DNA of 64,000 bases from NORP309 sp964352735. GTDB lineage: Bacteria; Pseudomonadota; Gammaproteobacteria; Xanthomonadales; Marinicellaceae. The stretch is taken from NCBI GenBank assembly GCA_964352735.1, contig CAYGTC010000017.1, positions 10,530 through 74,529 on the forward strand, in the 5' to 3' direction. This document shows, in pieces, positions 1-7,742 of this stretch. A program made the position numbers and the translations under genes. The notes under the pieces were generated by a model. It was not told the DNA's origin and made no database searches. It saw only the letters and a program-made list of their open reading frames with translations. Position 1 is the first letter of the stretch, and the number at the start of each line of letters is the position of its first letter.

Positions 1-988
1 GTTGAAACGCAGCTGTTTTAATGAAAACTTTATTAATGGTTGTGGCTTTTAGTTCATAAGCCATGTGTGAATGTAAATGCCAACGACAAACAATCAAAGC
101 CAGTTTTTTGTGCTTTGCAGGTACTTTTAAGCGCTGGCAAACATTTTCAACCAGTGGTACGCCAGCGGCCTCATGCCCTTTGTGCGCAGGCAATATTTCA
201 GCTGGAGTTATGCCTTTTCCTAAATCATGGGTAAAAACAGCAAATGCGGTATCATTGTCTAATTGTGCAGCCATATCCATCGCCATCATGCAATGAATGC
301 CGGTATCCACTTCAGGATGCCATCTTTTGGTTTGGGGCACGCCAAAAAGTTTATCAAATTCAGGAAACAGTATTTTTAAAGCACCACATGAACGCAATAC
401 TTTAATAAATTGAGAAGGTGTGGTTTCATTGAGGGCTTGACTGAGTTCTTGCCAGACCCGTTCCGATACCAATGCATCGACTTCACCTTTATTGACCATT
501 TGCCGCATCAATGTTGTGGTTTCATCATCAACCTCAAAACCGAGGTGTTCGTATCTGGCCGCAAATCTTGCTGTCCTTAAAATTCGTACTGGGTCTTCAG
601 CAAAAGCGTCTGAAACATGCCTGAGCACCTTGTTTTCAAGATCAAGTTGTCCGTTATATGGGTCTATAATACTTTGACTATTCACGTCTATGGCCATGGC
701 ATTGATACTTAAGTCTCTTCTGGCCAAATCTTGTTCTAAAGTAACACTGGTATCGGTATTAAACTGAAAACCATGATAACCACGAGCCGTCTTCCTTTCA
801 GTGCGGGCCAATGCGTACTCTTCATGTGTTTCAGGGTGAAGAAAAACAGGAAAATCTTTGCCCACAGGTTTATAACCCTCAGCAATCATTGCTTCTGGTG
901 TTGATCCAACCACAACATAATCTCGATCTTTCACAGGAAGATTCAACAGTTGATCGCGAACAGCACCACCCACCAAATAAATTTTCAT
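1..988 (-). CDS. cca: CCA tRNA nucleotidyltransferase, 3' end cut by window edge
   Basis: Adds or repairs the 3' CCA of tRNAs. The minus strand reads MKIYLVGGAVRDQLL, then a DRDYVVVG stretch and RRDLSINAMA, the class II nucleotidyltransferase signatures. About 220 residues in comes an HD-type segment (GIHCMMAMDMA, then FTHDLGKG), as in the multifunctional gammaproteobacterial enzyme with phosphohydrolase activity. About 329 codons are present and the C-terminus lies beyond base 1. The stop codon of the following slt gene overlaps this ATG by four bases (ATGA), so the two are translationally coupled, with slt upstream. Confidence 0.95.
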   Translation of the reverse strand, partial: MKIYLVGGAVRDQLLNLPVKDRDYVVVGSTPEAMIAEGYKPVGKDFPVFLHPETHEEYALARTERKTARGYHGFQFNTDTSVTLEQDLARRDLSINAMAIDVNSQSIIDPYNGQLDLENKVLRHVSDAFAEDPVRILRTARFAARYEHLGFEVDDETTTLMRQMVNKGEVDALVSERVWQELSQALNETTPSQFIKVLRSCGALKILFPEFDKLFGVPQTKRWHPEVDTGIHCMMAMDMAAQLDNDTAFAVFTHDLGKGITPAEILPAHKGHEAAGVPLVENVCQRLKVPAKHKKLALIVCRWHLHSHMAYELKATTINKVFIKTAAFQ

Positions 989-2940
989 GACTGACACACG
1001 ACTGTTGTGGTTTGTTTGGCTGTTATCATGTTTGGCCATTTTTTCATGACTTTTCCATTAACTGGGAAGGTAGGCATCCAATAACTGATCCTTCTCGGGT
1101 TTTGATTGATCAACCAATCGTAGATGGTAATGTTGGTCAGAATCTTTTTAATGTAGCCTCTTGTCTCTCGATATGGAATCGTTTCAGCCCAAACATCGGG
1201 CGCAACTGGAAAGTCATTCAACCAATCAATGGCCTTGCTTTCGCCAGCATTATACGATGCCAGTGCCAATATGGGGTGCTGATTGAATTGATCCAATAAT
1301 TGTCTTTGATAAAAAATGCCCAGATGTAGGTTAAAATTTGCATCATGTAATTGAGATTTGCCGGTATATTTCAAGCCGAGTTTTTTGCTCAATCTTTTTG
1401 CAGTTGGGTCAATCAATTGCATCAGTCCTCTGGCATCAGCTCTGGAAATAGCATCTGTCTGCCAAGCGCTTTCTTGTGTTATGATGGACATGATCCATTG
1501 CGGCAGCACCTGATACTTCTTGGCCAGTTGACTGATTTCATTTTGATAAGCCAATGGATAACGTAACTCATAGTTTCTCCACAAACCCAACGCCCCCATG
1601 ATTGCTGAAACTTTATTGTACCAACCTTTCTGATAAGCAATATCAGCCAAGGCGCGTCTTTGACCAATGTTCAATTGTCTGTAACCGATGATCCACTCTT
1701 TGCGGGCCTCTTGAATCATATCTAATGCAAATAATTCAAATGCATTGTGCAGATGTTCTGGCATATTGGTGATTTGTTCTGCCGCAATGTCTTCGCTGCA
1801 TAATTTATAAGGCAATTGCATATGATCAGCTGACAAAAAACCATGATAATGGCTTTTGGATGCCAATGTAGAAAAAATCTGTTTGGCTTTGTCCTTTTGG
1901 GTTGTTTTGGCTAATGCCCTTGCTAACCAATATTGCCAGTCATCTTTTTTGCGTTGAAAATCAGGCATGGCATTAATGGTTTCAACAACTTTTTGCCAGT
2001 TCCCATGGTACAAATAGTAACGTACTTTCCAGGCATAAATTTGTGAGTCATGTTGTTCTGCTGGCAGGTTGTTCATGGCTTTAATGGTAAACGGCAAATA
2101 GTCAGTGGCTGCAAATAGTGCAATGGTTCTCTCTACTTGAGCTTTTTGTTTGGCAGTAAATTTAAAATGACTGGAGAGCCTGGGCCACATTGTGTGCATT
2201 TCATCTGGTCGTTTCTGTGCCATGGTTTTTGATTTAATAAAAACCAATTCTCGATGATCATCATCATCTGGCCACTTCAATGAGGCCGATAATGCTTCCA
2301 TGGGTGTTTGCATCAACAAAATGGCACGATCAACCCAAAATGGTTTTTGAGACATTTTTGAAGCCAGATAACGGGCTGTTGAGGCATTATTGACTTGAAA
2401 CGTCAACTTAATTCTTTTTGACAGCAACTCGTCGTTTTGCTGGCCTTTTTGTTGCCACCAATTGAATACATCATCACAAGCCGCAGGCAAAGACAGACCA
2501 TTCATCCAAGTGTCTGTAATGGCTTGTATCAAGCCCTTATGGTCTGCTGTTTCAATGCGTGCTTGTAAATACCAACAATGTTTGGTCTGTGATCTCCCTT
2601 GATTTTTATAGCGTTTGAGGTATTTCTGCCATTGCTTTTGTTTACCTAATTCATAGGTGAGCATTGTATCTAATTTATCATTCAATGGGCTTTGAGGGTT
2701 GTTTTTTTTGAACGTGGCAATCTGCTTTTCTGGTAAATTAGTGATGTCAGCTTTGAGAATTGCATAATCCAGGTAGTGGTTTAAGCGGTAGTTTTTCAAA
2801 GACTTTAAGGCTTGATTTACTGTCGCTGTATCTCCTTTAAGCGCTTGCTTGTAGGTTTTTTTAAACAATTGTTGCTGTTCTGTTAATGCTTGAGCATTAA
2901 CAGATATAATGAATAGGAAGATGTTTAGAAAACCCTTCAT
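985..2940 (-). CDS. slt: Soluble lytic murein transglycosylase
   Basis: Periplasmic enzyme that cleaves peptidoglycan glycan strands to 1,6-anhydro products. At 651 aa it has the Slt70 size: an N-terminal signal peptide (MKGFLNIFLFIISVNAQA), a long alpha-helical superhelix, then the C-terminal lysozyme-like domain. The catalytic glutamate is E490 in the ESAW motif, followed by ARGLMQL and ALASYNAG, both standard family 1 motifs. It overlaps cca downstream and the HD-domain gene upstream by four bases each, so rdgC-HD-slt-cca looks like one transcription unit. Confidence 0.93.
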   Translation of the reverse strand: MKGFLNIFLFIISVNAQALTEQQQLFKKTYKQALKGDTATVNQALKSLKNYRLNHYLDYAILKADITNLPEKQIATFKKNNPQSPLNDKLDTMLTYELGKQKQWQKYLKRYKNQGRSQTKHCWYLQARIETADHKGLIQAITDTWMNGLSLPAACDDVFNWWQQKGQQNDELLSKRIKLTFQVNNASTARYLASKMSQKPFWVDRAILLMQTPMEALSASLKWPDDDDHRELVFIKSKTMAQKRPDEMHTMWPRLSSHFKFTAKQKAQVERTIALFAATDYLPFTIKAMNNLPAEQHDSQIYAWKVRYYLYHGNWQKVVETINAMPDFQRKKDDWQYWLARALAKTTQKDKAKQIFSTLASKSHYHGFLSADHMQLPYKLCSEDIAAEQITNMPEHLHNAFELFALDMIQEARKEWIIGYRQLNIGQRRALADIAYQKGWYNKVSAIMGALGLWRNYELRYPLAYQNEISQLAKKYQVLPQWIMSIITQESAWQTDAISRADARGLMQLIDPTAKRLSKKLGLKYTGKSQLHDANFNLHLGIFYQRQLLDQFNQHPILALASYNAGESKAIDWLNDFPVAPDVWAETIPYRETRGYIKKILTNITIYDWLINQNPRRISYWMPTFPVNGKVMKKWPNMITAKQTTTVVCQS

Positions 2941-3566
2941 GCACTGATTTCAGTTTTCAGTTGTCGTAAAAATCCTAACATATAATCATGGCGCCTTTGA
3001 GCTTCATTTTTTGCTGCCTGTGTGTGAAAACCGGCATTTAACTTTAAAAGTTTACTGTAAAAGTGGTCAAGCGTCCATTGTTTATCACTGGCAGGCCTTT
3101 TTTCACAGAAAGGATCATCGTTATTATATAAAGTGCAATCCATTTTACCACCTACCATCATCATACGTGCTATACCTATGGCACCAATAGAATCAATTCG
3201 ATCGGCATCTTGTACAATTTGTGCTTCTAAAGTTTTTGGGTGTATATTTGCCGAATAACTGTGTGCTGTGATGGCATGTTTGATGTTTTCAATGTGTTGT
3301 TGAGGATATTGCCATTGCTTCAACAGTTGCTCTGCTTTTTGTGCAGATAAAGCAGACGCTTGTTGGCGTTGATCGGAGTTTTTAGCCACCGTCACGCAAT
3401 CATGCAACCAGGCTGCAGGCACTACAACGGCTAAATCGGCATGCTCCTTTTCTGCAAATTTTATGGCATTGACCACAACCCTTTTAACATGAGCAGCATC
3501 ATGGGCTGCATCGGCCACTTCTAGATTATTGATATAGTCTTCAAATAATTCAACCCACTTTTGCAT
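2937..3566 (-). CDS. HD-domain phosphohydrolase (YedJ-like)
   Basis: Predicted metal-dependent phosphohydrolase of 209 aa. The HD signature is visible as HDAAHVKRV near the N-terminus, WLHDCV (the HD pair), and ADRIDSIGAIG with a conserved D further on. Uncharacterised relatives of this size occur in many proteobacteria and the substrate is unknown. I chose the ATG of MQKWVELF because it falls just after the rdgC stop codon; the longer reading frame would run into rdgC. It sits between rdgC and slt in a tight same-strand cluster. Confidence 0.8.
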   Translation of the reverse strand: MQKWVELFEDYINNLEVADAAHDAAHVKRVVVNAIKFAEKEHADLAVVVPAAWLHDCVTVAKNSDQRQQASALSAQKAEQLLKQWQYPQQHIENIKHAITAHSYSANIHPKTLEAQIVQDADRIDSIGAIGIARMMMVGGKMDCTLYNNDDPFCEKRPASDKQWTLDHFYSKLLKLNAGFHTQAAKNEAQRRHDYMLGFLRQLKTEISA

Positions 3567-3570
3567 TATG

Positions 3571-4476
3571 TCACTCTGGTTTCGGGAAAATATTGAACAA
3601 AGCTGCATACAGCTCTGACAGCTCTAGACTCATTAATGTGAATCGAGAATCTAACAACTGTTCCTCCGATTCAATGCTCTCAAACTCTAGTTGATCTTGA
3701 ACAATGTCGGTAAACTTAATGCTCTTGATGGCAAAATCATAAGTTAAATTAAACTCAATTCGATCGTTAAAAACCAAACCAATTTGAGTCACTAAATAAC
3801 CATTTTCGATGTGTCTTTGCATTTCATCTGTTAAGTAATCAACATTTTTAGCGCGTATGACACTTTTGGCTTCATCAAGTGTCTCTAATACCAGGCTATT
3901 GCCAAACTCCAACCCTCCTTGGGCTTGTCCATCGGTGATCCATTTGGTCAATACTGTAGCCATCGCTGATGATTCACCAAATGCTGTTGCTTTAAAGGAA
4001 CCCAATGTTTGACGCAGTTGTGAGACCAAATTTTCAGCTGGGTTTTGACTGCTTGAATCGACGATCAACAGTTGATGTTTGCTGTCTATGTAGGCGCTCA
4101 TTTTTTTGAGTTTAGTAAAAGCTTGAGGCAATAAATCAAACATGATTTCTTGTTTCATATCGCTTTGTTGTTTACGCCCTGGTTTTTGACCAGATTCAAT
4201 TTTTATATGTTCAACTTTTTCTTGTAACTGTTGGTTGACAACAGCTGCGGGTAAGATTTTCTCTTCTATTGCCATGGTAAATAACTGCGTTTGACCACTT
4301 TGTAAGCAATACAGTTCGTCATTACTCAATGAAAAAGGTGAAATCCAGCCTTGAGATGCTGTATCTTGCGCTCCACAAGGTTTAAGCGCATCATGAGACA
4401 ATTGATCAGAGAAGCTGTCAGTATCGATGCTAAAATCTTCGGGAAGTTGAAAAATTCTGGCGTTTTTAAACCACAT
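3571..4476 (-). CDS. rdgC: Recombination-associated protein RdgC
   Basis: Ring-shaped DNA-binding protein that modulates RecA-dependent recombination and replication-fork repair. The protein (301 aa) starts MWFKNARIFQLPEDF, the typical RdgC N-terminus, which decides the start; a further ten codons upstream are open but not family-like. SQGWISPF and the conserved end-region residues also fit the family, and length is normal. It is the first gene of a minus-strand run rdgC - HD protein - slt - cca. Confidence 0.93.
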   Translation of the reverse strand: MWFKNARIFQLPEDFSIDTDSFSDQLSHDALKPCGAQDTASQGWISPFSLSNDELYCLQSGQTQLFTMAIEEKILPAAVVNQQLQEKVEHIKIESGQKPGRKQQSDMKQEIMFDLLPQAFTKLKKMSAYIDSKHQLLIVDSSSQNPAENLVSQLRQTLGSFKATAFGESSAMATVLTKWITDGQAQGGLEFGNSLVLETLDEAKSVIRAKNVDYLTDEMQRHIENGYLVTQIGLVFNDRIEFNLTYDFAIKSIKFTDIVQDQLEFESIESEEQLLDSRFTLMSLELSELYAALFNIFPKPE

Positions 4477-4669
4477 AGTTATCCTGTTTAATGAATAATT
4501 GGCCATTCTAACCGATAGCAGAATACTAAAATAGGCTTTTATTCACGTTTCAAAGAAAATCTCTTAATTGTATTAATCATAATATTGTTATGCCATTGTG
4601 ATGAATTATTCATTACAGCGTGAATAATTATGACTATGATGATCACAATATAAATTAGAGGCCTGCACT

Positions 4670-5380
4670 ATGAAAATACCGTCACTTTGTTTTTTAATAA
4701 CACTACCTTTATTGGCTTTTGGAAAAGATTTTGACATCAAAAGCAGTGAAAACCAAACTCAACTGATTGAACTCTTTACTTCTGAAGGCTGCAGCAGTTG
4801 TCCTCCTGCTGACCGTTGGTTGTCATCACTCAAACAACAACCTGGTTTGTGGACGGATTTCATACCGTTGGCATTCCATGTCGATTATTGGGACTATATT
4901 GGCTGGAAAGATCCTTTTGCTTCAGCACAACACTCTATGCGACAAAGGCAACACAGATTGGTCAATAATATTAATTCAGTCTACACACCAGGTGTGCTTA
5001 AATCGGGCAAAGAATGGCGTTATTGGCGCAATAAGAACATCACACCATCTCCACAAAAAGTTGGAACGCTTCAAGTCTCAGTAAGCAATGATTTATTAAA
5101 AGGTCATTTTGACAATTTAACAAAACTCAGTGACTATCAAGTGAATGTTGCAATGGTTGCTTTGGATTTAGAGACTCAAGTCCGTGCAGGAGAGAATATT
5201 GGCAAAAAGCTCAAACACGACTTTGTTGTGATAAAACATCATACCTATGAAGCAAAAAACTCAGATTTTTCTATCAAATTAGCTGATGATTTCTTTAATA
5301 CAGATCACAAAAATACCGCCTTTGTTGCTTGGATTGAATATGATTTGGTGCCCATTCAGGCTGTTGGTACATTGTTATAA
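4670..5380 (+). CDS. Secreted DUF1223 thioredoxin-like protein
   Basis: Predicted periplasmic protein of 236 aa with a cleavable signal peptide (about residues 1-18) and the DUF1223 hallmark VELFTSEGCSSCPPAD-type motif; the cysteines are C41 and C44 of a CxxC, as in thioredoxin-like folds. FHVDYWDYIGWKDPF is a second family motif. The biochemical role of DUF1223 proteins is not established. It stands alone, divergent from rdgC. A short AT-rich palindrome (ATGAAT-T-ATTCAT) about 70 bases before the ATG may be regulatory. Confidence 0.85.
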   Translation: MKIPSLCFLITLPLLAFGKDFDIKSSENQTQLIELFTSEGCSSCPPADRWLSSLKQQPGLWTDFIPLAFHVDYWDYIGWKDPFASAQHSMRQRQHRLVNNINSVYTPGVLKSGKEWRYWRNKNITPSPQKVGTLQVSVSNDLLKGHFDNLTKLSDYQVNVAMVALDLETQVRAGENIGKKLKHDFVVIKHHTYEAKNSDFSIKLADDFFNTDHKNTAFVAWIEYDLVPIQAVGTLL

Positions 5381-5507
5381 ACGGACAAGAGTTAACTATT
5401 GAATTTAAGAAAATTGTTATTTAAGTTATATGGATAACAACTCATAATAGCAGAGAGGTTGCTATGCTTATATAGTTTGATGTTTTTATGTCAAAGTGTT
5501 GAATTAT

Positions 5508-5535
5508 ATGGAGCAGCAACCATTTACTGCTCCAT
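5508..5535. terminator. Hairpin between convergent genes
   Basis: Nine-base perfect arms, ATGGAGCAG and CTGCTCCAT, with a ten-base loop. It lies between the end of the DUF1223 gene and the end of the TonB receptor gene, so it could terminate both. Only a weak T-rich tail follows on either side, so efficiency is uncertain. Confidence 0.55.
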
Positions 5536-5540
5536 TGATT

Positions 5541-7604
5541 TTAGAATATATAGTTGAGAGAGGCATGGACATTTCTGCCCGCAGCCTCTAAGCCTGATCC
5601 ATGTTCACGGTATTTTTTATCAAATAGGTTTTCTAAACCAAACCGTACATTTGCCTGATCCGTCACATTCCACGTCGCATAAACATTAAAGACAGCGAAA
5701 CCGCCAGTGCCATTTGGGTTAATTCGTGCATCTCTGGCATCTCGAGCACTCAGACGATTTTGTGTAGCAGCATAAACAATTTTTGGGTTTATGGTCCATT
5801 TTTCATTAATTTTCCTTCTATAACCAATAAAGCCGTTCAATGGAGGTATTCTATCGGCAGGTTCGCTACTGTCGTCAATCGAACTTTCTTCACCCCATGT
5901 GTAGTTGATCACTGCCTGAAATTCAGAGTTTTCATCTATATCGTATTTGATACTGGTTTCTAAACCATGTAGATTTACATCGTTGATGTTTTGAGATTGT
6001 ACTATTATCTCTCCATTGGTTGTTAACTCACCTGTTTCGACACTGGTGATTTTATCGTTAAACTCAGAATAAAATGCAGCAATATCTATGGTCCAATTGT
6101 CACCAAAATGCTTCCAACCCATATCCAAAGTATGTACGGTTTCAGGCCCTATATCTGTATTGATGATATTAAAACGGTTGCCTGGTCTAGGGCCAACTTG
6201 TCCTAAGTCAAAAATATTTGGAGGCCTAAATCCTCGTCCTAAATTAACAAATAGTTTATTGTCATCATCAACATGATATAACCAGCCTGCATGCCAAGTT
6301 AAATCATCCAGATTCAGTGTGTCATTGGCTATTTGAGCGCTATTTAAATCAATGCGGTAATCACTGTAACGAAAACCTACAGTAATATCTTGACGGTCAA
6401 AATAAGTGGTAACGTCAGCAAATAGGCCTAAATGCCTCATTGTTGAGTCATCAGGGAAACGTGATTCTCTGATGATTTGAACGCCATCAGACTCTCTTTG
6501 ACGAGCACTGCTGATGGTATCGTGGTAATAATCCAAACCATAAACAACATCAAATTGGCTGTTGAATTTTTTATTAAAAGTACTTTGAAAAGACAGCAGA
6601 GAACTTTCATTTTGTTCGGTATTGATGTCTTCGGAGTCAAAATCAGACTGAATTCTATGATCTTTAATTTGTTGCCATGCGAGGTGATAATCTGAAGTAT
6701 CGTACCAGGAAGTTGGCAATTGATCATTGTAGGATAAATGCACAAATTGTCTTTCGTTTGGTGCAAATAAAAATAAGGATGAATCAGGTTCTGTTTGTCC
6801 AAAGCCTGTAACCAAGTCATCTACTCTTGGGGTCGATGGTTGGTTCAAAAATTGCATATCAAATTTGACGGTCTTGTCTTCACTCAGATTGAATATCCAC
6901 TTATTGTTAAAAGCTCTTGATGAGTAATTGGTAAAAGGAATTTCATCACCACCACCAATTTTTCTGGAGCCAATGTCCTGGTAACTGAGGCCAAAAGTGG
7001 TTGCAACTTTATCATTGCCCATATCTAAAGCCACATGACTGAGTGTTTTATCATCAGCAGAATCATAGGAGATAAACATTTCACCTTCAAGTTGCCATTC
7101 AGAACCAATAAAACTTGGGCTGCGTGTGATCACATTCAGTACTCCGCCCAATGCATCTCCACCGTATAATACTGATGCAGGTCCACGAATGACTTCAATT
7201 TGTTCGGTCATAAACGGGTCAACCAAAGCCAAATACTGATTGGGAGAATTACGGAAGAACGCAGTATTCAAACGCATGCCATCGATTAAATGAACGTTTT
7301 CTGAACCTTTTAGACCACGAATAATGGGGATACCTTGACCTGGTGTAGTTTGTTGAATGTAAACGCCAGCTTCTTCTCTCAACAAGTCAGGCAACAACGT
7401 TAGGTCTTTTTGTAAAATTTCACTGCGGGTCACCACAGATACAGCAGTGGATAAATTTTCTACTGCCTGAGCTTTTCTGGATGCGATGACCACAACACTC
7501 TCAACATTAACTTGTTCATCAGTGTTTTCATTGCGATCTTCATTGTCAATATCATTTGTTTGTTGCGCCATGCCAAGCATGAAAAGCATTGTAAGAGGAG
7601 CCAT
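5541..7604 (-). CDS. TonB-dependent outer-membrane receptor
   Basis: Energy-coupled outer-membrane importer, 687 aa. After a short signal-like N-terminus it has the plug domain (SVVTRSEI, LPDLLREEAGVYIQ, IPIIRGLKG, IEVIRGPASVLYGGDALGGVLNV split over the usual spacing) and a C-terminal beta-barrel ending in an aromatic residue (LNYIF). A GFRPPNIFDLG-like FRAP box resembles haem/transferrin-type receptors, but the substrate cannot be read from sequence. No transporter genes are adjacent. It lies downstream of the hybrid kinase on the same strand with a 129-base gap. Confidence 0.9.
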   Translation of the reverse strand: MAPLTMLFMLGMAQQTNDIDNEDRNENTDEQVNVESVVVIASRKAQAVENLSTAVSVVTRSEILQKDLTLLPDLLREEAGVYIQQTTPGQGIPIIRGLKGSENVHLIDGMRLNTAFFRNSPNQYLALVDPFMTEQIEVIRGPASVLYGGDALGGVLNVITRSPSFIGSEWQLEGEMFISYDSADDKTLSHVALDMGNDKVATTFGLSYQDIGSRKIGGGDEIPFTNYSSRAFNNKWIFNLSEDKTVKFDMQFLNQPSTPRVDDLVTGFGQTEPDSSLFLFAPNERQFVHLSYNDQLPTSWYDTSDYHLAWQQIKDHRIQSDFDSEDINTEQNESSLLSFQSTFNKKFNSQFDVVYGLDYYHDTISSARQRESDGVQIIRESRFPDDSTMRHLGLFADVTTYFDRQDITVGFRYSDYRIDLNSAQIANDTLNLDDLTWHAGWLYHVDDDNKLFVNLGRGFRPPNIFDLGQVGPRPGNRFNIINTDIGPETVHTLDMGWKHFGDNWTIDIAAFYSEFNDKITSVETGELTTNGEIIVQSQNINDVNLHGLETSIKYDIDENSEFQAVINYTWGEESSIDDSSEPADRIPPLNGFIGYRRKINEKWTINPKIVYAATQNRLSARDARDARINPNGTGGFAVFNVYATWNVTDQANVRFGLENLFDKKYREHGSGLEAAGRNVHASLNYIF

Positions 7605-7720
7605 AAATTTTCTATCTTAAAAACATTGCCATTTAGACCGCAACATCTTTCTCAAAGTTTCAAAAGGTTGGCGATTGTACCACTTTATTCATGCCTCTGG
7701 CAATCCGCACAGCGTGTTCT

Positions 7721-7742
7721 GTTCAGCTAACGTTCAGCTAAC
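7721..7742. repeat. 11-base tandem duplication across the kinase stop codon
   Basis: GTTCAGCTAAC occurs twice with no spacer. On the minus strand the first copy contains the last codons and the TGA stop of the hybrid kinase gene, and the second copy lies just after the stop. It is probably a small slippage duplication. Confidence 0.9.
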
